Assembly: GCA_963847145.1 (NCBI GenBank)
Contig: CAWJYN010000007.1
Span: forward strand, 248,001 to 312,000
Length of the DNA stretch: 64,000 nucleotides
Reading direction: 5' to 3'
From: JABFRJ01 sp963847145
GTDB lineage: Bacteria > Pseudomonadota > Alphaproteobacteria > Rhizobiales > Hyphomicrobiaceae
Below the pieces are notes generated by a model. The model saw only the letters and a program-made list of their open reading frames with translations, had not been told where the DNA came from and did not search any database. Made by a program: the position numbers and the translations under genes. Shown piece by piece: positions 8,193 to 19,379 of this stretch; the first letter of the stretch is position 1, and each line of letters begins with the position of its first letter.

Positions 8193-10973
8193 TCACTCGG
8201 CGGCCACGGCGGCAGGCACCCGCTCAATCCTGCACGCGCAGTATTTGAACTCTGGGATTTTGCCCATGGGGTCAAGCTGCGGGTTGGTCAGCATGTTGGC
8301 GGGGGCTTCGGCGAACGCGAATGGGATGAAGGCCATGCCTTCGGCCACGTCACGATCAATGCGGGCTTTCAAGCGGATGCGGCCACGGCGGGTTGAGACG
8401 TCAACGAAGTCGCCGGCGGCGATGCCCTGGCGTTCGGCTTCGCGCGGATGCAGGCCGACGATCGCTTCCGGCTCGAGGGCGTCGAGTGTGGCCGCGCGCC
8501 GCGTCATCGAACCCGTGTGCCAATGCTCGAGCATGCGGCCGGTGGTCAGCACAAATGGGAACTCGGCGTCGGGCATTTCGTCCGGCGCGCGCAGTTCGGC
8601 CGGCACGATCTTGGCGCGGCCCGAGGCAGTGGGGAACGACTGCGCGAAGATGATTTCGTTGCCGGGCTGGTCGGGCGCGTCGCAGGGATAGGTGACGACG
8701 TCCTCGCGCAGCAGGCGCGCCCACGTGATGTTATTGAAAGAGGGCATGACCTTCGCCATCTCGGTGAAGACTTCGCCGACGTCCTTGTAGGTCCACGGCA
8801 GCCCAACGCGCTGTGCCATTTCGCACATCAGTTCCCAATCCTGCCGCGCGTCGCCTGGTGGCGGCACAACGGGGCGGCCGAGCTGCACTTGCCGGTTGGT
8901 ATTCGTGAATGTGCCCCACTTCTCCGCATGGGCGGACGCCGGCAGCACGACATCGGCGTGCCACGCCGTTTCGGTGAGGAAAATATCCTGCACGACAAGA
9001 TGTTCGAGATGCGCCAGTGCCTCGCGAGCGTGCTGCACATCGGGGTCTGACATGGCGGGGTTCTCGCCCTGCACGTACATGCCCTTGATGACGTTATCGT
9101 GGATGGCGTGCATGATCTCGACGACGGTAAGCCCTCGCTTATCGCTCAGCTTGGAGCCCCAGAAGGCTTCCATCTCAGCGTGGATGGCTGGATCCTCGAC
9201 GCTGCGATAATCCGGAAACACCATTGGGATGAGGCCCGCATCTGACGCACCTTGCACGTTGTTTTGCCCGCGCAGCGGATGCAGGCCGGTGCCGGGGCGG
9301 CCGGTCTGGCCGGTGACGAGGGCGAGCGCGATGAGGCAACGGGCGTTGTCGGTGCCGTGCGTGTGCTGCGAGATGCCCATGCCCCAGAAGATGATGGAGG
9401 CTTCGGAGCGCGCGTACAGCCGCGCCACTTCGCGGATTTTTGCGGCAGGGATGCCGCAGATCTCAGCCATCTTTTCGGGTGCGTAGGATTTTACCGACTC
9501 GCGCAGTGTCTCGAAGCCTTCGGTCATGGCCTGGATGTACTGCACATCGGTAAGGCCTTCCTCGATGATGGTGTGCAGCATGGCGTTGAGCAGCGCCACA
9601 TCGCGGCCCGGCGTGAACTGCAGCACGTGGCTCGCATAGCGCGAGATGCCTTGGTGCTGGCCGCGCGGATCTATCACGATCAATTTCGCACCCCGCTTGG
9701 CGGCGTTCTTGATATAGGTCGCGGCGACGGGATGGTTCTCGGCTGGCCGCGCGCCGATGACGATGATGCAGTCGCTGTCCTTCGCTGCCGTGAACGGCGC
9801 CGTCACCGCGCCCGAGTTGATGCCTTCCATCAATGCGGCGACGGACGAGGCGTGACAGAGTCGCGTGCAGTGATCGACATTGTTGGTGCCGAAGCCCTGG
9901 CGGATGAATTTCTGGAACAGATACGCTTCTTCGTTCGAGCCTTTGGCGGAGCCGAAGCCGGCGAGTGCCTTGCCGCCGTCGCGGGTGTGGATGGCCTGCA
10001 AGCCGCCAGCTGCTTTGGATAGCGCTTCGTCCCAGGTGGCTTCGCGGAACACGGTCGACCAGTCGGTGGAACGGAGGTTCATGTTGGCGTCTTTGGCGAC
10101 GCCGTCCCGGCGGATGAGCGGTTTTTTGAGGCGATCGGCGTGGTGGATGTAGTCGAAGCCGAAGCGGCCTTTCACACAGAGGCGGTTGTTGTTGGCTGGG
10201 CCGTTGCGGCCATCGATGGCGACGATCTTGTTGTCTTTGACGTGCGCCGTGGTCTGGCAGCCGACGCCGCAATAGGGGCAAAGCGTATCGACGCTGCGAT
10301 CAGCTTTCACGACGCGCGTCTGGCTCGCTTTGTCGAGCAGGTTTGATTCCATCAATGCGCCAGTCGGGCAAACCTGTACGCACTCGCCGCAGGCGACGCA
10401 GGTGCTGTCGCCCATGCCCTTGTCGAAGTCGAAGATCACTTTCGAGCCAGCGCCACGGTAAGCCATGCCGATCACGTCGTTGGCCTGGACTTCGCGGCAG
10501 GCGCGCACGCAGAGGCCGCAGTTGATGCAAGCGTCGAGGTTGACGGAGATGGCGGCGTGGGTGGTGTCGGATTTGGGTTTCTCACCGGCTGGAATGCGAC
10601 CAACTGGCTTAACCTTCATGTCGTCGATCCAGGCCCAGAACTTTGACGTCTGATCGTGGCTGGTTGAACGCGCCGGCTGATCGGCGGCAAGGAGTTCAAA
10701 CACCATCTCGCGTGATTTCTTGGCGCGCTCGGTGGTGGTTTTCACTTTCATGCCGGCGGCGGGCTTGCGCTGGCAAGATGCTGCCAGCACGCGTTCGCCC
10801 TCCACTTCCACCATGCACGCGCGGCAGTTTCCATCAGCCCGATAACCCGGCGCCGGATGCCAGCACAGATGCGGGATTGTTGTGCCGTGACGCTGCGCCA
10901 CCTGCCAGATTGTTTCGCTGGTGTCGGCTTCGACCGATTTGCCGTCGAGTTCGAAGGTGAATTTTGTGGTCAT
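8193..10973 (-). CDS. fdsA: NAD-dependent formate dehydrogenase, alpha subunit
   Basis: A 926-residue molybdenum or tungsten formate dehydrogenase catalytic subunit oxidising formate to CO2. The order is: N-terminal [2Fe-2S] domain (C37, C50, C53, C67); a four-cysteine ferredoxin domain (CINCGLCVRAC and CVACGECVQVC); the CPYCGVGC cluster next to the cofactor; then the bis-MGD domain with HCTRLCHASSV, whose second Cys (TGT) is the metal ligand, so this is a Cys and not a selenocysteine enzyme. The start at 10973 matches family N termini; an open frame continues to 11045. It is separated from the FdsGB gene by a cupin gene and a VapBC pair, which is unusual. No fdhD/fdsC maturation gene is in the window. 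Confidence 0.94.
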   Translation of the reverse strand: MTTKFTFELDGKSVEADTSETIWQVAQRHGTTIPHLCWHPAPGYRADGNCRACMVEVEGERVLAASCQRKPAAGMKVKTTTERAKKSREMVFELLAADQPARSTSHDQTSKFWAWIDDMKVKPVGRIPAGEKPKSDTTHAAISVNLDACINCGLCVRACREVQANDVIGMAYRGAGSKVIFDFDKGMGDSTCVACGECVQVCPTGALMESNLLDKASQTRVVKADRSVDTLCPYCGVGCQTTAHVKDNKIVAIDGRNGPANNNRLCVKGRFGFDYIHHADRLKKPLIRRDGVAKDANMNLRSTDWSTVFREATWDEALSKAAGGLQAIHTRDGGKALAGFGSAKGSNEEAYLFQKFIRQGFGTNNVDHCTRLCHASSVAALMEGINSGAVTAPFTAAKDSDCIIVIGARPAENHPVAATYIKNAAKRGAKLIVIDPRGQHQGISRYASHVLQFTPGRDVALLNAMLHTIIEEGLTDVQYIQAMTEGFETLRESVKSYAPEKMAEICGIPAAKIREVARLYARSEASIIFWGMGISQHTHGTDNARCLIALALVTGQTGRPGTGLHPLRGQNNVQGASDAGLIPMVFPDYRSVEDPAIHAEMEAFWGSKLSDKRGLTVVEIMHAIHDNVIKGMYVQGENPAMSDPDVQHAREALAHLEHLVVQDIFLTETAWHADVVLPASAHAEKWGTFTNTNRQVQLGRPVVPPPGDARQDWELMCEMAQRVGLPWTYKDVGEVFTEMAKVMPSFNNITWARLLREDVVTYPCDAPDQPGNEIIFAQSFPTASGRAKIVPAELRAPDEMPDAEFPFVLTTGRMLEHWHTGSMTRRAATLDALEPEAIVGLHPREAERQGIAAGDFVDVSTRRGRIRLKARIDRDVAEGMAFIPFAFAEAPANMLTNPQLDPMGKIPEFKYCACRIERVPAAVAAE

Positions 10974-10998
10974 GGCATGAGATCCGAATGCGCGATGT

Positions 10999-11439
10999 TC
11001 AGGAGGTCTTGAAGTCGTTGAGTAACTGGATTGAGCCTTCGCCAACCGCAGCCCGATAGTAGCGCTCGTCGGCAGTCACGAATATTGCATCATTGTTCAT
11101 TGCAAGTGCGTGATAGAGCGTATCGAAGAGATGCTGTTTCAATCTATCGGACAGCTCGCACCCAAGGCGGTAGACCGCGTTGTTCGCGCTATGTGCTTCG
11201 GCGCTTCTACCAAAGAGTTTAAGCCCATCGAGTTGCTGGGCAGCATCAGCACAACGGTCCGGCCTCTGACGCGCGAGCACGGCCAGAATCTCAACTTTCC
11301 AGTGGGGTGGTTGAAACAAGGCGTGCTTCCCCGAAAGTAGCTCTGCTAGCAGCATCTTTGCTACTTCGACATCCGGCTCGCTCTGGACATCCCAGAGAAA
11401 CCACTTGATCGCAACGCTTGCATCGACGACGAGTTTCAC
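10999..11439 (-). CDS. vapC: VapC-type PIN-domain ribonuclease toxin
   Basis: A 146-residue PIN-domain protein. The acidic residues expected for metal-dependent RNA cleavage are visible: D6 in VVDASVAIKWF, a Glu in WKVEILAVL, and Asp residues in HLFDTLYHALAM and FVTADERYY. Its start overlaps the antitoxin stop by four bases (ATGA), the usual translational coupling of vapBC. Its stop is 25 nt before fdsA, so the toxin is inside the formate dehydrogenase operon. The RNA target is unknown. Confidence 0.82.
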   Translation of the reverse strand: MKLVVDASVAIKWFLWDVQSEPDVEVAKMLLAELLSGKHALFQPPHWKVEILAVLARQRPDRCADAAQQLDGLKLFGRSAEAHSANNAVYRLGCELSDRLKQHLFDTLYHALAMNNDAIFVTADERYYRAAVGEGSIQLLNDFKTS

Positions 11440-11681
11440 GGACGCCCCTCGTGGCGGAGAGCCCGAAATTCGTCGTCGGTGAGCTGAAGGTTCATGTCTT
11501 TTGCCAAAGCGCGAATGGAAGCCAGAAGCTTCGCGGCATCTTCCTTTGACGGTGCTGTCTCCGCACGCGCTGCTTCGGCCCTGATGAACCTCTGCACGGC
11601 GGCCTCGATCGTTTCACCGGGATGCGCTTTCTCGAACGCCGCTTTTTCATCGTCCGAGATCTGGATTTGGATCATGCCCAT
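11436..11681 (-). CDS. vapB: VapB-like antitoxin
   Basis: About 81 residues from a start at 11681 (GAGG 8 nt upstream); an alternative ATG at 11705 adds eight. The N terminus (MIQIQISDDEKAAFEKAHPG) has the beta-strand and helix character of a small DNA-binding antitoxin, and the C terminus is charged, as expected for the toxin-wrapping segment. The identification rests mainly on its position directly before vapC with a 4-nt overlap. It begins 33 nt after the cupin gene, so no separate promoter region is obvious. Confidence 0.72.
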   Translation of the reverse strand: MGMIQIQISDDEKAAFEKAHPGETIEAAVQRFIRAEAARAETAPSKEDAAKLLASIRALAKDMNLQLTDDEFRALRHEGRP

Positions 11682-11714
11682 GATGCCATCCTCGCGTATG
11701 TCCACCGCGCCCGT

Positions 11715-11995
11715 TTATTTCAATTCGATTTCGACGAATGCGAATTCATAGGAATTAGCATTGATCACATTGTGATGCACGCCGGTCTTGCGCGTGTAGG
11801 AAACGCCGTGCTTCAGCGTGGCGAATGTTTCTGCGCCTTGGCCGTCTACCAACTTCAACCGCCCGTCGCCGAGCGGCACGACGACGTAGTCCATGCCGTG
11901 GGTGTGAAAGCCGGTCTCAGCGCCCGGTGCGAAGCGCCACTCGGTGACGCGGACGCGTTCGTTGTCGAGTTGCACGGTGGGGACGGCTTGAATGG

Positions 11996-11999
<4 letters not shown>
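11715..11999 (-). CDS. Small single-domain cupin protein
   Basis: A 94-residue cupin barrel with a recognisable first motif, G-A-E-T-G-F-H-T-H-G-M-D-Y, and a second at GVHHNV. Histidines in both could bind a metal. The start overlaps the FdsGB stop by four bases, so it is translated with the formate dehydrogenase subunit. The role is unknown; a part in oxalate or formate metabolism is possible because small cupins include oxalate-handling enzymes, but nothing in the sequence proves it. Confidence 0.75.
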
Positions 12000-13715
<1,716 letters not shown>

Positions 13716-13799
13716 GATCGGCGTCTCTAAGATAAAGAGACAGCAGCCGCGTTCGCAGCCGCTGTCGTGGAGGTCAGGTCTGGCAACCGGCGATGTGGA

Positions 13800-15197
13800 T
13801 CAGGACTTGGTTCCGAGTGCAGAGTGCAACGCGCCGATTGACGATGATCCGGGAGCGCTGGACGCAGCTGCCGTGCCGACTGAGGGTGCCGGCCCTCGAG
13901 CCTTCGCCAGCACTTCGGTTTTTGCCATGTGTTTGCGCAGCATTGGTTTCAAGAACACGAGCGCGCACAGAGCTGCCAGGATGTCGAAGGCGGCCACGAT
14001 AAAGAGCACTGTGGACCAGCTTCCCGTGGCCTCCTGGATCAGGTTGGCAACTGGAACCAGAAGCGCGGCAATGCCTTTGGCGCAATACAACACGCCGTAG
14101 ATAGAGCCGATATTCTTGCTACCAAACGCGTCGGCCGAGGTTGCACTGAACAGGCTGTAAACTTCGCCCCAGGCCAGGAACACGATGCCGCTCAGGATGA
14201 TGAACGCCCAAGGGTTCGAGCCGTATTTTGCGAGCGCGATGATCCCAAGACCTTCCATCATGAAGGCGATGAACATCGTGTTTTCGCGGCCGATGTAGTC
14301 GGAGATCACGCCGAACAACGGGCGCGAGATGCCGTTCATGATCCGATCAAGCAGCAATGCAAATGGTAGTGCGGCCATGACGATCACGCCGATATTCACT
14401 TTCTGGTCTTTGACGCCGAGGTCCTGCGCCATCGGACCGAGCTGGGCCACCGCCATCAAGCCGCCGGTGACAGTGAGGATGAACATCGCGAAGAGCAGAT
14501 AGAACAGCGGCGTCTTGACTGCTTCACCGAGAGTGTAGTCGTAGGCGCTCTGCTTGATCTGCTTGGATGCGGTTGTTTCCCCAGCTTTTGGCGCACGCAG
14601 CCCAAAAGACGCTAGCATGATGACGCCGCCCTGGAGCATGCCGTACCAGAAGAACGCATCGCGGAACCCGCCGCCGGCGATCATATTGGCAATGGGGATC
14701 AGCGTGAGCGCTGAACCGGCGCCATAGGCGCCTGCGGTCAGGCCAACAGCCAAACCGCGCTTGTCGGGAAACCACTTGATCGCGTTGTTGATGCAGGTCG
14801 CATACACGCAGCCGACGCCGATACCACCCGCGACGGCGCCGAGGTAGTAGGCGTTGATGGTGCCAGCGTAGGAGTACAGGACCCAGGACAGGCCCGTAAA
14901 GAAACCACCGACCAGGACAACAATCCGGGGGCCGAAGCGGTCAATGAGGTAGCCTTCAACAGGGGTCAACCACGTCTGCAGCAGAACGAAGACTGTGAAC
15001 GTGGTTTGGATGGCGGCCCGCTGCCAGCCGAAGGTTTTTTGAATTTCAGGGACAAACAAAGTCCACGCATATTGGATGTTTGCCGCTGCCACCATACAGA
15101 TGACGCCGAACACCAACTGCATCCACCGGTTTGTTCTGGGACGATCGGCCGTCGAAGCCGTTGCCGATCCTGATGCGACTTGGGATATAGATGACAT
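13800..15197 (-). CDS. OxlT-like oxalate/formate antiporter (MFS)
   Basis: A 465-residue major facilitator transporter with about 12 membrane segments. The N-terminal run (ANIQYAWTLFVPEIQKTFGW) and the RFGPRIVVLVGG loop are typical of the oxalate:formate antiporter group, which exchanges dicarboxylates or monocarboxylates. The start at 15197 has GGAGGG seven bases upstream. It is first in the formate dehydrogenase operon, so formate or oxalate is the likely substrate. No oxalyl-CoA decarboxylase or formyl-CoA transferase gene is in the window, so oxalate use is unproven. The C-terminal tail (about 430-465) is an Ala/Ser-rich cytoplasmic extension. Confidence 0.82.
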   Translation of the reverse strand: MSSISQVASGSATASTADRPRTNRWMQLVFGVICMVAAANIQYAWTLFVPEIQKTFGWQRAAIQTTFTVFVLLQTWLTPVEGYLIDRFGPRIVVLVGGFFTGLSWVLYSYAGTINAYYLGAVAGGIGVGCVYATCINNAIKWFPDKRGLAVGLTAGAYGAGSALTLIPIANMIAGGGFRDAFFWYGMLQGGVIMLASFGLRAPKAGETTASKQIKQSAYDYTLGEAVKTPLFYLLFAMFILTVTGGLMAVAQLGPMAQDLGVKDQKVNIGVIVMAALPFALLLDRIMNGISRPLFGVISDYIGRENTMFIAFMMEGLGIIALAKYGSNPWAFIILSGIVFLAWGEVYSLFSATSADAFGSKNIGSIYGVLYCAKGIAALLVPVANLIQEATGSWSTVLFIVAAFDILAALCALVFLKPMLRKHMAKTEVLAKARGPAPSVGTAAASSAPGSSSIGALHSALGTKS

Positions 15198-15736
15198 TAT
15201 GCCCTCCCCGTTTGAACTCACTGTCTCCTGACCCAGCGGCACAGCTCTACCGGCTATGTCCGCCCTCTCGGCGCCGCGTCACGGGCGGCCACAAGCTTCA
15301 GTCAAATTTGTGCAACATAAGCCGTTGTGTGCGTTCTGGCGGAGGCGTTGTGCAGCTGTGGTTGGACAACATATTTTCCTGAGCGGGGATGTTCTCATCA
15401 TGATGGAGAATATTGGTTCCACTCATGTTCGCTTGTGTGTGGCATACCATACACCTCGAACTTGAAGCGGTACAAGCGGGTTTTCTGGGGCGTGCAAGCG
15501 GGCGTTTGTGGGACAAACCGGCCGTGAGCGCTGTATTTCGCCTGCAGGGCAACTGGCGGACATGAACGGGCAATGAAAGTCCCTGATCCCCCAGGAAAAT
15601 TCTGGAATCGATTAGGGCAGCGCACGCCTTGATGCCGCCGTGGATCCACCCAAAACCAAGATTAGCGGATGCTGAGTAGACAACGGTTGTCGCTGTGCAA
15701 TGGGCGTGGCTGCAACCAGCGAAAGCGGGCTTCCAG
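15198..15736 (-). other. Divergent intergenic region before the formate operon
   Basis: About 540 bp between the antiporter gene (minus) and the large membrane protein (plus). I find no convincing gene. The one notable site is an imperfect palindrome at 15437-15454 with GTGT/ACAC ends around TGGCATACCA (8 of 10 bases symmetrical), the style of operator bound by GntR-family repressors. It could control either direction, but no regulator gene lies nearby. Confidence 0.3.
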
Positions 15737-18301
15737 ATGTCGGATCGTAAAATCTCGCGTGGCGGCACTGGCGGCGGCGGTAACAACGGTGGGGGCGGTG
15801 GCATGGCCGATCTTGGCCTCACCAGCTGGGACGAGACCAGTGAGCAAAAGCAACCGCGTGACCTCAAGAAGACCTTTCTGGTTGCCGGCCTCGCGATCCT
15901 CTCATGGGTGGCGACCTATGTCGGCATGCTGGAGTTGATCGAGGCCAACATCGGCGATCTGCCGATCATTCACAAAATCATCATCGGCTTCTCGGTTGCC
16001 ATGCTGATGACGATGGTTGTGTGGTTGCTCGATCAGCTGTTCCAGCCGCATGGCTTCATCACCAAGCTGTCCTATGCGTTCGGCTATCTGTTTCTCAGTA
16101 TCATCTCCATCGGGTTTGGCTTCGGCTTTTACTGGAAGGTACTTGAAAGCCGCGGCGAAGGTACGCGCGGTGCGGAAATGGCCATCGCCTCTGTTTATGC
16201 GCCGCTGCAAACGGCCGCCCAGCGGCTCGACAGCCTGCAGACCACGCTGGTGCGCTTGAAAGACGTGTCGCAGTCGAAAGCTGAGCTTGAGCGGACGTCC
16301 GGCACGTCCTGCCCCAATTCCAAGCCCGGCGATGGCCCGCGCCGGAAGTTGCGCGACGATGATGCCGGCCGCTTCTCGTTCGCGTCCGATTTCGTCAAGA
16401 CCCGCATTGGTCAGGTGCAGGGCGACATGGCGTCTATCGAGGCCGATCTCGCCAAGATCGTTCAAGATGACAAGTCGATTATCGACAAGCACGGCACCCG
16501 TAATGACTTCATGAAGTCCATGAACCGCAAGCTCGATGGCACGGTCACGAACTTCAACGCGTTCCGTGGCGATCCGCAGCTGAAAACAATCCGCACAGAG
16601 CTGGCTGAGCGCGCCGACAAGAGCACGTTCACCGACACACAAGGCAAGCCCTACTCGTGCCCCGACCAGCAGCTCGCCACGATGATCCGTTCGGTGGTGG
16701 CGTCCATCGACGCGCTGCCGGTGCTGGAGAAGCCGAAGATCACGACAGTTGAAGGGTCGGACGCCACTATCGAGGCGTTCCGCCGGTTGACCGCGAGCTT
16801 CTATGGTTTGCTGGCGTTTAAGTTGCCGCCGTCATCGGATGAGCTGCGCGAGTTGCAGAAAAAGGCCATGACGCAGGCTGAGGCGACGGCCGGCGGCAAG
16901 CCGATTGCGGTGAGCGTCGAACAGATGGGCCAAGGCGGGCTTTCCAAGCGTGACTATGTCCCGCTGGCGATCGCCATCTTCGTCGATCTCTGCCTGCTGC
17001 TGGTCTCTATGGGCAAAGCCAAGAGCCGCTTGCAAGGCCTCGTGCCGAAGATGAAAGAAGCCGAGCGCGGCCCGGTTATCCAGATCCTGTCGCGCTTCAA
17101 CGAGATCCATCGTGACCGGCAGATCCGCGAGAACTTCGAAATTTTCCGTCACGTCGTGTTCGATTTCAACGGTGACTATTACGCCGCCATTCCATTGATC
17201 GCGCCGTATGCGGTTGATCGCCGGCGGCCGAACGCTTACGGCCCCGCCGATGTGGAGGCGCTGCAACAGGAAGCCCATCTGCTCGCCAACTTCTTCACCA
17301 GCTTCGAGCATGAGCGCTTGTATAGCCGGGTGATGATGCCGTTGATCCCGGTTTCCCGGATTCAGAAGAAGCTGTGGGCGCAGGGTTCCAAGTTTGCGCA
17401 CGCCGAATCATTCCGTCTCTACAAGTTCAAGGATGGCGCGTGGCAGGAGATGATCCTCGGGGCTATCATGGGCGCGGCCAAGCGCGTCGAGACGGAAAAG
17501 CGCACCCGCCGCATCGAGAACGATGTGTTCACGCGCAACACGCCGGGATTTGATCAGAACACGCCTGAGAGCCCTGCCCGTATGGCGGCAACTGGGTTCG
17601 GGCAGGGTTTTGGTCCGGTCCACGCTCCAGGGGTCGCTATGCCGTCGGTGCCGTTCGCGCACGATCCAGCCGACGTCCGCGCACCTGCAACACGGAGCTT
17701 TGCGCCCGGTGTGCCACGGCCGGGCCAGCCGCCGACCGGCCGCCCGGTGGCGCCGCCACCGCCAGCGGCACCGCCGTCGGAGCCGGCTGCAATGGAGCTG
17801 CCGATGCGGCCGTTCACGCCGCGACGGCAGCCGGACGCGATCGCGATGCCTGCAGCTGCTGCGGCTTTCGCCGACGTGGCAGTGCTGCCGGCCAATTCCA
17901 ATACGGCGACGGTTGCGCCGGCTGCGGTGGCCTCCAACTCCGGTACAGTGGAAGTCGAAGCGCGGGAGCGCAGCGTGACTTATCGCATGAGCCCGGATGA
18001 GCTGCCCGCCAGCCTGATGTCGGCGCTGGCATCGGCAAAAGCGGCTCCGATCGCAGGGGACATTGTCCAGACCGCCGCGCTGCCGCAGCTGTCATCGGCG
18101 GCCGGTGATGTGGCGGCGCCTGAGACGAAAGAATTTTTTGACACCCTTGATGGCCAGGCGATTGAAAAGGATCAGGCCGAAACGCTCGGTGGCCGTGAGG
18201 AGTTCGCGCTGCCGGTTTGGAACAAGGCAGACGCTGGAGAAGCCGACCTTGATGTTGCAAGCATTACGCGGCGGTTTGGCCTCAATCGCCAGCGCGCGTG
18301 A
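15737..18301 (+). CDS. Large four-helix membrane protein of unknown function
   Basis: An 854-residue protein (start at 15737; an in-frame ATG at 15695 adds 14). After a glycine-rich N terminus (about 9-22) come three membrane segments (about 46-66, 78-98 and 112-132). A long helical, charged extracytoplasmic or cytoplasmic domain follows (about 135-400). A fourth membrane segment is near DYVPLAIAIFVDLCLLLVSM. The C-terminal half begins with a compact domain (RFNEIHRDRQIRENFEIFRH onward) and ends in a long Pro/Ala-rich disordered tail. I do not recognise the family. The layout of membrane segments around a coiled region recalls scaffold or sensor proteins. It is followed by a second unknown gene and then a strong terminator. 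Confidence 0.75.
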   Translation: MSDRKISRGGTGGGGNNGGGGGMADLGLTSWDETSEQKQPRDLKKTFLVAGLAILSWVATYVGMLELIEANIGDLPIIHKIIIGFSVAMLMTMVVWLLDQLFQPHGFITKLSYAFGYLFLSIISIGFGFGFYWKVLESRGEGTRGAEMAIASVYAPLQTAAQRLDSLQTTLVRLKDVSQSKAELERTSGTSCPNSKPGDGPRRKLRDDDAGRFSFASDFVKTRIGQVQGDMASIEADLAKIVQDDKSIIDKHGTRNDFMKSMNRKLDGTVTNFNAFRGDPQLKTIRTELAERADKSTFTDTQGKPYSCPDQQLATMIRSVVASIDALPVLEKPKITTVEGSDATIEAFRRLTASFYGLLAFKLPPSSDELRELQKKAMTQAEATAGGKPIAVSVEQMGQGGLSKRDYVPLAIAIFVDLCLLLVSMGKAKSRLQGLVPKMKEAERGPVIQILSRFNEIHRDRQIRENFEIFRHVVFDFNGDYYAAIPLIAPYAVDRRRPNAYGPADVEALQQEAHLLANFFTSFEHERLYSRVMMPLIPVSRIQKKLWAQGSKFAHAESFRLYKFKDGAWQEMILGAIMGAAKRVETEKRTRRIENDVFTRNTPGFDQNTPESPARMAATGFGQGFGPVHAPGVAMPSVPFAHDPADVRAPATRSFAPGVPRPGQPPTGRPVAPPPPAAPPSEPAAMELPMRPFTPRRQPDAIAMPAAAAAFADVAVLPANSNTATVAPAAVASNSGTVEVEARERSVTYRMSPDELPASLMSALASAKAAPIAGDIVQTAALPQLSSAAGDVAAPETKEFFDTLDGQAIEKDQAETLGGREEFALPVWNKADAGEADLDVASITRRFGLNRQRA

Positions 18302-18517
18302 GACGCCTTCGTGAGTCGCATTGGCCGGTCATAGCGGCGGGGCAGGAAAAAGTCTGGTTCCAAAATATCGAGCCTCGATCTGTCGCAAGATGGGTCGGGG
18401 CTCTACCCTTTTTTAACCGCATTGCCCGCTATACTGAGTCAACAACACGAGCGAGCCTCGGGCCGGTGGTTTGAGCCAGCAGCCGGCACGGGAAACGCCA
18501 AAGGGGATTGTCTTCGC

Positions 18518-19141
18518 ATGCCAATCAATACTCCGCCGCCTCTGCCTAGCGTCGTGAAGCGTGAAGACAAGATGGAGACCCTGCGCACCTTCATTAAGGC
18601 ACACTTTCTGATGCCGCGGCCGGCTGAAGTGTCGGTGGCCGCCGAGATAACACTCGTCGCCCGGTCGGCGGAAAGCCCGGTTGCGCGGGCACTGGCATCG
18701 CTAGGCTCAGATATTGCCAGCCGCGGGCTGACTGTTCGCGCCATCTTCGGCCATCTCGAATCAGAAAAATCCGCTGCCGGCTGGACTGTTGCCGGTCCGG
18801 CCATCCCGTTCTGCCGTGACTTGCGCTGGGCGAAGAACCCGCGTCTCGCCGACGCGCATGAGCAACTCGTGCTTGGGCCGGTGACGGCTTGGGTCGGTGA
18901 TTGCCTGCGTCGTGACCCCTCGCGGCGTGATGCCTATGAACAGTATGCTGCGGCTGATCTCACCACGGCAACAACACTGCGGAAGTCGTTCGACCGGTTG
19001 TGGGCGGCCAGTGTGCCGTTGCTCATCCGGACGCCGCGGGCGGCGCACGTCGCCACGCCAGATGCGTTGGCTGACAGCACGCTTGCGGCCCTTGCACCCC
19101 GTGACGACAATGGTGGACCTTTGGCCTCGTCGCCGCACTGA
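18518..19141 (+). CDS. Hypothetical protein, partner of the upstream membrane protein
   Basis: A 207-residue soluble protein with no signal peptide or membrane segment and no motif I recognise. The start at 18518 is chosen because AAGGGGA lies 10 nt upstream; the frame is open back to 18422. It starts 216 bp after the large membrane protein and ends 29 nt before an intrinsic terminator, so the two probably form one transcription unit. The internal segment SVAAEITLVARSAESPVARA alternates strand and helix, as in a small alpha/beta domain. Confidence 0.65.
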   Translation: MPINTPPPLPSVVKREDKMETLRTFIKAHFLMPRPAEVSVAAEITLVARSAESPVARALASLGSDIASRGLTVRAIFGHLESEKSAAGWTVAGPAIPFCRDLRWAKNPRLADAHEQLVLGPVTAWVGDCLRRDPSRRDAYEQYAAADLTTATTLRKSFDRLWAASVPLLIRTPRAAHVATPDALADSTLAALAPRDDNGGPLASSPH

Positions 19142-19170
19142 GCGGCACTGGAATACGTTCGATTGCGAGA

Positions 19171-19202
19171 GGGTGGTCCCGGCGATGGGGCCACCCTTTT
19201 TT
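19171..19202 (+). terminator. Intrinsic terminator
   Basis: A 10-bp stem (GGGTGGTCCC / GGGGCCACCC with one G-T pair, 19171-19180 and 19187-19196), 6-nt loop GGCGAT, then six T residues. It lies 29 nt after the stop of the 18518-19141 gene and separates that unit from the alpha-2-macroglobulin gene. Confidence 0.9.
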
Positions 19203-19379
19203 GTTTTGGCAGGGCTTCGCGATTAACCCTTTGAGGCGGTTCTCGGCTCGTAAAGACCGGCAATTCCCGGAAAGCAGGCGCATCGGGGCGAAAGCGGCAA
19301 CATCGTGTCCCTAGACGGCCATTGTTGAATGATACCTTCTGCCGATCGCGCATACCGCGTTGCTCGTCAGGGATATCCT

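Noticed and set aside
9840..9880. Selenocysteine formate dehydrogenase
   Set aside because: The metal-ligand codon in HCTRLCHA is TGT (minus strand), not TGA; it is a Cys enzyme.
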